A DNA stretch of 64,000 bases from Caulobacteraceae bacterium (lineage in GTDB: Bacteria; Pseudomonadota; Alphaproteobacteria; Caulobacterales; Caulobacteraceae): contig JAIBAU010000009.1 in assembly GCA_019695035.1 (NCBI GenBank), positions 28,286 to 92,285 of the forward strand. Direction: 5' to 3'. Numbering within the stretch: position 1 is the first letter of the stretch; each line of letters opens with the position of its first letter. Made by a program: the position numbers and the translations under genes. This document shows positions 47,552 through 56,089 of the stretch, piece by piece. The notes under the pieces were generated by a model. It ran no database searches. It saw nothing but the letters and a program-made list of their open reading frames with translations, and was not told the origin of the DNA.

Positions 47552-49859
47552 GCTCCGCCTCCCTGCGCGCAGCCGTGGCCTGCGCTGTGTCGATCAGGCT
47601 GAGCCGTTCGGCCAGCGCGATCATGTCCGCCGGGGGTCCGCCCTGCCTGGAGAGGGCGATCCGGACCTGTTCGGCCGTCACCAACCCCTGACCCACCAGA
47701 TAGTTCCCCAGCGGCTCCGACTGGGGCCAGTAACCGGGCAGAGCGGCCTGCAGGCTGAGGTGGTTCAGGGCTCCTGTGCGGACCAGCATGTCGCCCAGCC
47801 GCACATAGTCAGACCGGATGGCCCGCCAGAGCCGTTCGGACCCCGCGCCGTCGATGTGCCCCAGCCGAACCATGGCCTCGACCTGCGCGCGGCTGGAACG
47901 CCACGCCTGCGGGGCCCAAGCCCAGCGCACGGCGAAGGCGAGGTCGCTCAGCGGAGCGTAGAGCCAGCGGACCGTGCGGATTCCGTGCCCCGCGCAGACG
48001 CCTTCGATACGAGCCTTTTCCTCGCGCGAGACCGGCTCGGCGGCAGCCAGATCGAGATGCTCGCCCTCGCGCCGCACGGGCACCACGCCGCAGCGCGCCG
48101 CCTGGCGCGGCTTCAGCGTGGCCAGCACCTCGTCCGGAATGGCGAAGGCGTCGCAGTGGGTGAGCCCGGCCTCCTCGCGCGCCGCGAAGGCCTCGGCCAG
48201 ATGGCGATCGTCGACCGCCCCCATGTCGACCAGCAACAGGCCAAGCGGGCGGTAGACCTGCTTCTGCGCCGCCAGGGCGGCGTCCAGCGCCTCGACCTCG
48301 ACGTGGTTCCAGAAGCGAAGGAGATCGCCGATCCGGCCGCGGCTCCGCTGCATGTCAGCCAGCGATGGAAAGGCGTGGGTCGTCTTGTCCCAGGCGATCG
48401 GCTTGCCGGTGGCCAGATAGCCGGCGAACTGGGTCAACGCCCGCCAGAAGGCCTGGAAGCCGATGAGGTTGGAGACCACGATCCGCGCCGGCGCCAACAG
48501 GACGTAACGCTTGCCGTGGTTCTGCAGGGTGAACCACATGCGGTGACCGACCCGGTTGAGCAGAAACAGGAAGTTGATCAGGATCAGGTCCCAGACCCAT
48601 TCCTTCTCCACCAAGGGCGGAAGGTCGGACGCGCGCGGCCAGACCCAGGTCAGCCCTACCCAGCCGAAGTACTGCAGCACGATCAGGTAACCGAGCGCAC
48701 CCGTCGGGGCGGTGATCAGGGCCTTGCGGTCCCGGAACAGGAAGTAGCGGTTGGCGAGGTCCCCGAACCAGCCCAGCTGGCGCCAGCCCATGTAGCTGAT
48801 GCCCAGCATCCAGCGGGACTTCTGCCGCACAGACGCGGTCCAGCGATCCGGGAAGAACTCCTTGGTGGCCACGAGCTCGCGTTTGAGCACCTGTACCTGT
48901 CCGGACCGGAACCAGGCCTTCCGCCACCGCAGCACGCGGGCGTGGTAGCGTACAAAGGCCGACGAGAAGCCCAGGGCCCGCAGCCGGTGGCCGACGTCGT
49001 AGTCCTCGGTGAGGCTGTCGGTATTGAACGGCTGGTCGTCGTTTTCGCCGCGCAACGCCAGCATGGCCTGCCGCGAGAAGGCCGTCGCCACCCCGGCGGA
49101 CGGGGTCATGTGGGCCATGGCCGAGCGGACCGGCAGGTCCTTGGTATGGAACTCGGCAAACTCGTCCATGTAGTGGCAGGCGACGAAGCGAAACCAGCGC
49201 CGGTTCATCGACAGCACCGGCAGCTGGATCATGCCCTGGCCGTCGATGAACCAATTGACGGTCCGCAGACCGAACGGGTGCACCACGTCCTCGGCGTCAT
49301 GCATCAGGAAGACGTCGAAGCGCTCGCCCGTCCGGGCTTCCCAGGCCAGGATTCCTTGAACGATGATGTTGAGGCAGTCGGCCTTCGAGGTCGGGCCGTC
49401 CCGTGGAACCACCGTCATGTGGACATTGGCGAAGCGCTGCATCACGCGCCTTACCTCGGCCTGGGTCTCGGGGTCGTTCTGGTAGACGCCGACGAAGATG
49501 TGGAAGCGTTCGTAGTCGAAGGTCGCGATGGTGTTCGCGGCCATCGAGGCGATAACCTCGCTCTCCTTCCAGGCCGGCACCATGATGGCGATGCGCTTTT
49601 CGGGCGCGCGTTGCAGCCGAACCTGAGCCGGCGGCTTCTTCCACAACCCCCGAACCGCACGGCCGACCTGCAGCCGCCAGTAGCAGAAGTCGATGAACAG
49701 GTCGTCCAGCGACGAAACGAAGATCAGCACGGACACGACGATCAGGGTGACCTGCAAGCCGCTCCAGTAGGCGGTCAGCGCTCTGTAGGGACCATCCGCT
49801 TCGACCCAGCCGGCGAAGGCGTCCGCCTCCCCCTGGGTCCAGGTGAGAACCGATTCCAT
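47544..49859 (-). CDS. nfrB: NfrB-like membrane glycosyltransferase (GT2) with C-terminal MshEN c-di-GMP-binding repeats
   Basis: A 771-residue inner-membrane processive-type glycosyltransferase. One membrane segment lies at about 33-55, the GT-A domain at about 80-340, and further membrane segments at about 385-480. Catalytic motifs are KADCLN, the metal site LMHDAEDVV, the base TEDYDV, and RQKSRW (QxxRW). The C-terminal third contains MshEN-type motifs: RPLGLLLVDMGAV (537) and the tandem pair RLGDMLVRTGAL (687) and PLGNYLVGQGLV (716). MshEN domains bind c-di-GMP, and E. coli NfrB is a c-di-GMP-activated enzyme using UDP-ManNAc. The barrel gene lies 20 bases upstream in the same operon. Confidence 0.85.
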   Translation of the reverse strand: MESVLTWTQGEADAFAGWVEADGPYRALTAYWSGLQVTLIVVSVLIFVSSLDDLFIDFCYWRLQVGRAVRGLWKKPPAQVRLQRAPEKRIAIMVPAWKESEVIASMAANTIATFDYERFHIFVGVYQNDPETQAEVRRVMQRFANVHMTVVPRDGPTSKADCLNIIVQGILAWEARTGERFDVFLMHDAEDVVHPFGLRTVNWFIDGQGMIQLPVLSMNRRWFRFVACHYMDEFAEFHTKDLPVRSAMAHMTPSAGVATAFSRQAMLALRGENDDQPFNTDSLTEDYDVGHRLRALGFSSAFVRYHARVLRWRKAWFRSGQVQVLKRELVATKEFFPDRWTASVRQKSRWMLGISYMGWRQLGWFGDLANRYFLFRDRKALITAPTGALGYLIVLQYFGWVGLTWVWPRASDLPPLVEKEWVWDLILINFLFLLNRVGHRMWFTLQNHGKRYVLLAPARIVVSNLIGFQAFWRALTQFAGYLATGKPIAWDKTTHAFPSLADMQRSRGRIGDLLRFWNHVEVEALDAALAAQKQVYRPLGLLLVDMGAVDDRHLAEAFAAREEAGLTHCDAFAIPDEVLATLKPRQAARCGVVPVRREGEHLDLAAAEPVSREEKARIEGVCAGHGIRTVRWLYAPLSDLAFAVRWAWAPQAWRSSRAQVEAMVRLGHIDGAGSERLWRAIRSDYVRLGDMLVRTGALNHLSLQAALPGYWPQSEPLGNYLVGQGLVTAEQVRIALSRQGGPPADMIALAERLSLIDTAQATAARREAEHG

Positions 49860-49879
49860 GGCCTTCGCCCCATCGGTCC

Positions 49880-51520
49880 TCAGCGCCCGCCCAGGCGGGT
49901 CGTGAGCGTGAACAACAAGCGGGGGCCAAATCGGTCCTCGTCGACGCCCTTGGGCTCGCCGACCGGGCGCGCGTAGACGATATCGAGGTGCGCCTCGTCC
50001 CCGAAGTTGATGCGCAGCCCGCCTCCGCCCAGCACGATCCTGGACCGGCGCGGCCCGTAGTCATCAAGGTTCCAGGCCTGGGCCCCCTCGACAAAGGCGA
50101 CCGGGCTGATGCTCCAGCCCCCGTTCATCCGGCGGGCGGGCCCGAACCAGTCAAGACCGAGCGAAACGCCCCGGTCGCCGGCAAGGGCGCCAGCGTCAAG
50201 GCCGCGGCCGCCGGGCGCGCCGCCGAAATTGAACTCTTCGTAGGCGACCAGCGGATCGTCGGTCCACTGGCCCCGCGCGCGGGCCTGCAGTGTTCCCCCG
50301 GCCAACGGTCGACGGCCGGAAGCCTCGCCGCGAAGTACGGTCGCCTGGGGGTCCGCGTCAGGGCGGCTCAGCCGGGGATCGCCGGGGCGGCTCGCTCCGA
50401 AGGCGTCCAGGCCCTGGCGCACGGACAGGTCGAGGCTCTGGCCCGATGGCCCGTCGATCCGATCCGCGTGCACACCGAGGTAGCCGACGGTGATGTCGTC
50501 GCGCGCCGTGGTCGGCCCGCCCAGGCGCTCGGTCCTCTGGCTGACGGACTCCACGCCCGCGCGACCCACGACCACAACGCCGGGGGCGGTGTAGACGGGT
50601 CGACTCAATTCGACGCGCGCCAGTCGCGTCTCGCCGTGAGTGTCCGGAAGTCCGCCCCTTTCGTCGGGCGTCTGCTCGTAAAAGCCGAGATCGACGCGCC
50701 CGACCAGTCCGTCCTCGCCCAACAGGGCCCGGCTGGACAGGTTGGCTCCGCGCTGACGATCGCCCTGTAGCGCGTGGAAAACTCCAATCTGGGTCTGCTC
50801 ATAGGCCGGGGTGAGACCGTTCGTGATCGCGGTCGCGCCCCCCCACCACTGACCGACGCTGGGAGGCGCGTTGTTCTGGAGGCTGGCGAAAACGTGGGCC
50901 TCCGGCACGGGGGCGTCGATGACGAGGGTCACGAGGGACGGATCGACCGGGTCCGGCGCGGCCTTCAGGCTGATGCTCCAGACGCCCTGGGCATTTGCCA
51001 CCGCGAGACCCTGGCGGAGGGCCGAGGCCCTGAGCGCCTGCCCGGGCTTCACCTGACCAAACGCCTTTCGCAGGAAGCCGTCGAGGCGGGCGTCTCCGGT
51101 GTCGACGGCGACCGCCTGGACGCGCGCCTCCCGGACCGCAAGGCTCCAAGTTCCGGGAACGCCGGTGGGCGTGACGCCTGCGTCGGCGGCCACGGCCCCC
51201 CGCGCTTGCGCCAGACAGGCGATGCGACCCGCGAGGCGGCCCAGGCTCGCCTGACTGACGGATCGGCCAATGAACGGCGCAACCTCGTTGGCGAGGTCGA
51301 ACCGGTCGAGCGGCCCGGCCAGGGCGATGCCTATGCTGTCGATCTGCAAGGGTCCGTCGACAATGTCCCCGGGGCCGAGGCGAGGGATCGAGCAGGTCGC
51401 CTGACCGGCGTCGGGCAGGACGATGTCAGCCGCTGGCGGAGTCTGGGCTCCGGCGGCGGTTATCAGGACCAGGCCGAAGGCTGATCCGGCGAGCGCGAGA
51501 ACGCGGAGGTTCGCGGGCAT
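49880..51520 (-). CDS. ShlB/FhaC (TpsB)-family POTRA and beta-barrel outer-membrane protein
   Basis: A 546-residue protein with a signal peptide (LRVLALAGSAFGLVLITAAGA). Two POTRA-like modules follow, about 45-115 (SLGRLAGRIACLAQARGAV) and 125-200. From about residue 215 a beta-barrel carries the TpsB block YEEFNFGGAPGGRGLDAGAL and ends with RFGPRLLFTLTTRLGGR. The usual terminal Phe is followed or replaced by extra residues. TpsB proteins normally secrete a large TpsA exoprotein, but none is near. Linkage to the NfrB-like enzyme suggests a role in polysaccharide export in place of NfrA. The ATG at 51520 has GGGGAG 8 bases upstream. Confidence 0.84.
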   Translation of the reverse strand: MPANLRVLALAGSAFGLVLITAAGAQTPPAADIVLPDAGQATCSIPRLGPGDIVDGPLQIDSIGIALAGPLDRFDLANEVAPFIGRSVSQASLGRLAGRIACLAQARGAVAADAGVTPTGVPGTWSLAVREARVQAVAVDTGDARLDGFLRKAFGQVKPGQALRASALRQGLAVANAQGVWSISLKAAPDPVDPSLVTLVIDAPVPEAHVFASLQNNAPPSVGQWWGGATAITNGLTPAYEQTQIGVFHALQGDRQRGANLSSRALLGEDGLVGRVDLGFYEQTPDERGGLPDTHGETRLARVELSRPVYTAPGVVVVGRAGVESVSQRTERLGGPTTARDDITVGYLGVHADRIDGPSGQSLDLSVRQGLDAFGASRPGDPRLSRPDADPQATVLRGEASGRRPLAGGTLQARARGQWTDDPLVAYEEFNFGGAPGGRGLDAGALAGDRGVSLGLDWFGPARRMNGGWSISPVAFVEGAQAWNLDDYGPRRSRIVLGGGGLRINFGDEAHLDIVYARPVGEPKGVDEDRFGPRLLFTLTTRLGGR

Positions 51521-51530
51521 GTCGAGGCTC

Positions 51531-51556
51531 CCCAAACCTGCACCTGCAGGCTTGGG
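51531..51556 (-). promoter_or_regulatory. RNA hairpin overlapping the ribosome binding site of the barrel gene
   Basis: On the minus strand the arms CCCAAGCCTGCA and TGCAGGTTTGGG are separated by GG. As RNA they pair over 12 positions with one G-U wobble. The 3' arm ends in GGG, which is the first half of the GGGGAG Shine-Dalgarno sequence (51533-51528) for the ATG at 51520. Partial occlusion of the ribosome site is therefore expected. The same 26 bases could instead be a palindromic operator. Confidence 0.45.
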
Positions 51557-51646
51557 CGAGCTTTGCTATTCGGCTTTGAACGCGTTCTGATGCGACCTGA
51601 CGGCCAAGGTTCAGCTAGCTGACCGCCAGATGAACGGCTGGACGGA

Positions 51647-52180
51647 TCAGTCCGGCGCGCCCTGGTGCATGAGACCGAGCGCCTCCTTCGCCTCCATCAT
51701 CGCGCGCTTGAACTGAAGGGGCGACGAGATGTGCTTGAACACGTTGTTCCCGACCTCGTTGGCCGTGAGGATCTCGACGTCTCCATAGTCGAACCACTGT
51801 CCGATCAGGGACTGGTCCGTCTTCACGTCGTTGATCTTCTCCAGCAGGGAGTCGACCACCTCCTTGTTCAGCACGCCGTTGATCTGGATGACCCTTCGGG
51901 CGGTGACGATGAAGGCGTGGTTCTTCCACACCAGGTAGGCCCACCAGATGATGGCCAGCGGAACGATGAGCAGCAGGAACCCAAGGCTCATGGCCGGGTT
52001 TCCAGGCGTCACGCCGATCTGCAGCCACAGCACCAGGAAGAAGACGGTGACCGTGAAGATGATCGACCACGATATGTGGCGGAGGAAGAACAGGGGGTGC
52101 TGGCGCACCGCGAAATGGATGCGCTCGTCCTCGCCGAGCACCTTCTTGAGGTATCCCCGCGGTTCATAACCGGAGTCCAT
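51647..52180 (-). CDS. PH-domain membrane protein (bacterial bPH/YdbS-like)
   Basis: A 177-residue protein. The N-terminus YLKKVLGEDERIHFAVRQHP precedes two membrane segments, about 36-54 (SWSIIFTVTVFFLVLWLQI) and 66-84 (LGFLLLIVPLAIIWWAYLV). A bacterial PH-like domain follows, with FIVTARRVIQINGVLNKEVV and LLEKINDVKTDQSLIGQWF then DYGDVEILTANEVG. Such proteins are membrane-associated with unknown ligands. It lies upstream of the barrel/NfrB genes on the same strand, with 126 bases between, so co-transcription is possible but unproven. Confidence 0.82.
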   Translation of the reverse strand: MDSGYEPRGYLKKVLGEDERIHFAVRQHPLFFLRHISWSIIFTVTVFFLVLWLQIGVTPGNPAMSLGFLLLIVPLAIIWWAYLVWKNHAFIVTARRVIQINGVLNKEVVDSLLEKINDVKTDQSLIGQWFDYGDVEILTANEVGNNVFKHISSPLQFKRAMMEAKEALGLMHQGAPD

Positions 52181-52322
52181 GGACGCGCTCCTCCCTGACC
52201 ATGGGAGTCATAAGCCAAGCGCCGCCGCCCCGCTATCGCGTGAACGCCACAGGCGAACGGGCGGACGCCGCGCAGGGGCGTGGCCACGACCGCCAGCACG
52301 CCGCCGGCCGTGGCCGTAGCTC

Positions 52323-54359
52323 CTAGGCGTGAGCCGCATGCTCCTTGGCGTGCTTCTGGACCACGTCGTCAGCCAACCGCCCGGTCAGTTCCGCCATGTG
52401 GCTGAACTCCGCCTCGTAGGAGCCCAGGCCCTGGGTCACGGAGCGAAGCTCAACGATCAGATCCTGCCGCTCGGCCTGCGGCAGGTTGATCTCTATGCGG
52501 TCCCATCCGGGCCAGCCGTCCCGGGTGTCGTAGCCGAGGATCTGGCCGCGCCGACCCGCGACAAAGCTGGTGATGCGCGACGTCGCCGAGGACGGTGCGT
52601 AGATCACCACCTTTTCGACCGGCTCCAGCAGCAGCGAGTCACAGGCCTTCAGGCCGTCGGCCATGCCGATGCGGCCGGCCGTTCGGAACGCCATCTCCGA
52701 AGAGTCGACGGCGTGGAAGGAACCATCCACCAGCACCGCCTCGACGTCCACGACGGGGAAGCCAAGGGGTCCCCGTTCGCATGCGTCCTTGACCCCGTCC
52801 CCCACCGCCGGAATCCACTGCTTCGGCACCACCCCGCCTGTGATCCGGTCCGAGAAGGAAACACCCTCGCCTCGCCGGCGAGGGGCGATCTCCAGCACCA
52901 CGTCGCCGAATTGCCCGTGACCGCCGGATTGCTTCTTGTGGCGGCCGCGGATGGAAGTCTTTCGGCGGATCGTCTCCTTGTAGGCGGTGCGGGGCTTCTC
53001 GGCCCGCACCTCCACCCCGTAGCGTCGCTTGAGCCGCTCCATCGCGACCTTCAGGTGGCTGTCGCCCTGGCCCAGCAGAACCGTCTGGTGGTTCTCCTGA
53101 TCGTGCAGCAGCTCGAGAGTGGGATCCTCCTCCATGAGCCGCGCCAGGGCGCTGGACAAACGCACATCGTCCTTGCGGTCGGCGGTGGTGATGGCCATGC
53201 CGAAGACGGGCGGGCGCCGCTGGGGCGTCATCAGGGCCTTCCGGGACTTACCGTCCGCCGAGAGCAGGTCCCCCGCTCGCGCCGCCTCGACCTTGCCGAT
53301 GGCGACGACGTCGCCCAGCTCGCCGGCTCCGAGCTTCCGGGTCGCCTGGCCGAGCAGCGCAAAGACGCCGGACGCGCGGGCCCGCTCGCCTGAACCGAGG
53401 GTCAGGTCCGCTCCGTCCGCGACCCTCCCCGCAAGGACGCGGGCGTAGGCCAGCTTGCCCGCCTGACCGGCATGGGCCGTCTTGAAGACGTAGGCGCAAT
53501 CGCCCTCCGCGCCCAGTCGCGCGGCCGCCCTCTCGGGTCCGGGGGTGTCGTGGCGCAGCGCCTTGAGCAGACGGCGGATGCCGAAGCCGTTCAGGGCCGA
53601 TCCGAAGAAGACCGGGGTGATCAGGCCCTCGCGGGTCTCGCGCACGAGGTCGGCGAAGACCACGTCCTGGGCGGGAATGATGTCGGACAGCAGCTGCTCC
53701 ATCAGCGCGTCGTCGAAGTCGGCCATCTGCTCGAGCATGTGGAAGCGAGCCTCTGCCTCCCGTTCGACCATGTCGGGCGGAATGGGCTGCTGCTCGGACG
53801 GTTGCCCCTGGCGGTAGATAAAGGCGCGTTCGAGCGCCAGGTCGACGAAGCCTGCGGCCTTGTCGTCCTTCCAGATCGGAATCTGCCGCGCCACCAGCGG
53901 CGTAGAGGACGACGGCTGCAATGCCGCCAGCAGGTCGCGGATCTTGCCGCGGGCCTGGTCGATCTTGTTGACGAAGATGGCCCGGGGCACGCCGAGGCGT
54001 TCGAGTTCCTTGAGCGTCGGCTGGATCAGGAGACCCTTGTCAGGGTCCGGGTCGATGACCACCAGCGCCAGATCGGCGCACTGCAGTGCGTGATCGGCGT
54101 CGCCGAAGAACTCGACCGACCCGGGCGTGTCGATGATCGCGTAACGGTCCTCCATGAAGCTGAAGTCGGCGACGTTGATCTCGACCGACTGTCCATGCGC
54201 GCGGGCCTCCGCACTGGCGTCCCCGACGGTCGATCCGTGCGCACCCTGGCGCTCGATCGCGCCGGCCGCGTGCAACAGCGCCTCCATGAGCGCCGTCTTG
54301 CCGGTTCCGTTCGGTCCAACCAGCGCGATCGCTCGCGCGCCAACTGCTCTGCCAGGCAT
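52323..54359 (-). CDS. Elongation factor G-like GTPase (FusA2-type)
   Basis: A 678-residue translational GTPase. G1 is GPNGTGKT (not the AHIDAGKT-like form of main EF-G), G3 is IIDTPGS, and G4 is FVNKIDQA. Domain III and IV segments are LLGQGDSHLKVAMERLKRRY, KTSIRGRHKKQSGGHGQFGD, and GGVVPKQWIPAVGDGVKD. The C-terminus has SFVAGRRGQILGYDTRDGW. Chromosomal EF-G is usually in the str operon and about 690 residues, so this is a secondary paralogue. It may have a role in ribosome recycling or stress. GAGGAG lies 8 bases before the ATG. Confidence 0.87.
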   Translation of the reverse strand: MPGRAVGARAIALVGPNGTGKTALMEALLHAAGAIERQGAHGSTVGDASAEARAHGQSVEINVADFSFMEDRYAIIDTPGSVEFFGDADHALQCADLALVVIDPDPDKGLLIQPTLKELERLGVPRAIFVNKIDQARGKIRDLLAALQPSSSTPLVARQIPIWKDDKAAGFVDLALERAFIYRQGQPSEQQPIPPDMVEREAEARFHMLEQMADFDDALMEQLLSDIIPAQDVVFADLVRETREGLITPVFFGSALNGFGIRRLLKALRHDTPGPERAAARLGAEGDCAYVFKTAHAGQAGKLAYARVLAGRVADGADLTLGSGERARASGVFALLGQATRKLGAGELGDVVAIGKVEAARAGDLLSADGKSRKALMTPQRRPPVFGMAITTADRKDDVRLSSALARLMEEDPTLELLHDQENHQTVLLGQGDSHLKVAMERLKRRYGVEVRAEKPRTAYKETIRRKTSIRGRHKKQSGGHGQFGDVVLEIAPRRRGEGVSFSDRITGGVVPKQWIPAVGDGVKDACERGPLGFPVVDVEAVLVDGSFHAVDSSEMAFRTAGRIGMADGLKACDSLLLEPVEKVVIYAPSSATSRITSFVAGRRGQILGYDTRDGWPGWDRIEINLPQAERQDLIVELRSVTQGLGSYEAEFSHMAELTGRLADDVVQKHAKEHAAHA

Positions 54360-54554
54360 GCTGTCGTCTCCTCTCGGTCGTCGACGCGACGACCGCAGGA
54401 GCGGTCCCGCGTACACCCGTGCGGCTCTCTGCCCCCGGGTCCGGACGGCCGCGGAGACGGGCCTGGAAACATCGTTCCTCCTGCAGCGGCGGAATCGCAA
54501 GATGGGACCGTTCAAGGAACCGTGAGGGCGCGGCGAAACCTGAGAGGGCCGTCG

Positions 54555-56039
54555 CTAGGCCCCTGCCGCCGCGAGGGCGCCCCGCACCGCGGCTTTCCAG
54601 CCGGCCAGCAGACGATCCCGCTGGTCGGCCGGCATGCGGGGCTCCCAACGGGCCGGGGACTCGGCGGGCGCGACTCCCAGGGTGTCGATAAGACCCGCCC
54701 CGAGCGCCGCCAGGCGCGCCGCCCCGAGCGCCGTCATTTCCTGGAAGGCCGGACGTTCGACCGGGCATCCGGTGACGTCGGCCAGGAATTGCATGGCCCA
54801 GGCGTTGGCGGTGACGCCCCCGTCGACCTTCAGGCCCGCCGGCCGCGGCGCGCCGTCGGACGCGAGCGCTTCGAGCAGGTCGTGCGTCTGGTAGGCGAGC
54901 GCCTCAAGTCCGGCCCGGACCAGGTGGGCGCGGGTCGTGTCGCGCGTCAGCCCCATGATCGCGCCCCGGGCGTTCGGCTCCCAGTGAGGCGCGCCCAGGC
55001 CCGTGAAGGCCGGGACCAGATAGACTCCGCCGTTGTCGGCGAGCGCCTGGGCGATCGCCTCGCTCTCGCGAGAGGCCTCGATCAGCTTCAAGCCGTCGCG
55101 CAGCCACTGCACCGTGGACCCCGCCGAAAAGATCGACCCTTCCAGCGCAAACGCGCGGCCCTGGCCGGTTTCGTAGGCCACGGTGGCCAGCAGCTTGTTG
55201 CGGGAATGGCGGGGCTCTGGGCCGACGTTGATGACGAGGAAAGCCCCCGTCCCGTAGGTCACCTTGACCTCTCCAGGTCTCAGCGCCGCATGGCCGACCA
55301 GGGCCGCCTGCTGGTCGCCGGCGATTCCCGTGATCGGAAGAGCCTTTCCAAAAAGCTCGGGGCTGACGACGCCAAAGCCGCCCGCGCAGGGCTGGATGCG
55401 CGGCAGAACCTCGCGGGGCACGCTGAAGGCGGCGAGCAGTTCGTCGTCCCAGTCGCTGTCCTTCAGGCTCATGAGAGAGGTGCGCGATGCGTTCGTGACG
55501 TCAGTGGCGAACGACGCGCCAGCGGTCAGGCGATGCACCAGGAATGCGTCGATGGTGCCGGCGCACAGCTCGCCCCGCGCGGCCCGCGACCGGCCCTCGC
55601 TCACCTGGTCCAGCAGCCAGGCGATCTTGGTGGCGGAGAAGTACGGGTCGAGCACAAGTCCTGTCTTGTCCTGCACCAATCCAGCCAGCCCTTGGGCCGC
55701 GAGGTTGTTGCAGAGGTCGGCGGTGCGTCGGTCCTGCCAGACGATCGAGCGGTGCAGGGGCGCCCCGGTGCTTCGTTCCCAGAGCGTCGTGGTTTCCCGC
55801 TGGTTCGTGATGCCCACGGCAGCGATGGCGCCCACGCCGCCCACGTCGCGTATGGCCTCGCGGCACGTCTGCAGGGTGGCGCGCCAGATTTCTTCCGCGT
55901 CGTGCTCGACCCAGCCGGGATGGGGGTAGTGCTGCTGCAGTTCGATCTGACGCAGGGCTCGGGGCTTCCAGTCCAGGCCGAAGACGATGGCCCGGGTCGA
56001 GGTTGTGCCCTGGTCGATGGCGAGGATCAGCGGGTCCAC
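54555..56039 (-). CDS. glpK: Glycerol kinase
   Basis: A 494-residue FGGY-family kinase that phosphorylates glycerol to sn-glycerol 3-phosphate. The phosphate-binding N-terminus is LILAIDQGTTSTRAIVF. Other blocks are ITNQRETTTLWERSTG, VWQDRRTADLC, GAFLVINVG and the C-terminal VDGGVTANAWAMQFLADV. The start is GTG at 56039 with GGAGG 8 bases upstream. It is divergent from the dehydratase gene with only 50 bases between. No glpF or glpD lies nearby. Confidence 0.93.
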   Translation of the reverse strand: MDPLILAIDQGTTSTRAIVFGLDWKPRALRQIELQQHYPHPGWVEHDAEEIWRATLQTCREAIRDVGGVGAIAAVGITNQRETTTLWERSTGAPLHRSIVWQDRRTADLCNNLAAQGLAGLVQDKTGLVLDPYFSATKIAWLLDQVSEGRSRAARGELCAGTIDAFLVHRLTAGASFATDVTNASRTSLMSLKDSDWDDELLAAFSVPREVLPRIQPCAGGFGVVSPELFGKALPITGIAGDQQAALVGHAALRPGEVKVTYGTGAFLVINVGPEPRHSRNKLLATVAYETGQGRAFALEGSIFSAGSTVQWLRDGLKLIEASRESEAIAQALADNGGVYLVPAFTGLGAPHWEPNARGAIMGLTRDTTRAHLVRAGLEALAYQTHDLLEALASDGAPRPAGLKVDGGVTANAWAMQFLADVTGCPVERPAFQEMTALGAARLAALGAGLIDTLGVAPAESPARWEPRMPADQRDRLLAGWKAAVRGALAAAGA

Positions 56040-56089
56040 GGCGAAGCCTCCGTAGCGGGAACGCGCCAGTTTCGGATAAGACCGCGCCC

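Noticed and set aside
47550..49976. Plus-strand open frame of about 808 codons opposite the NfrB-like gene.
   Set aside because: The opposite strand carries clear glycosyltransferase motifs. This frame is low-complexity and motif-free.
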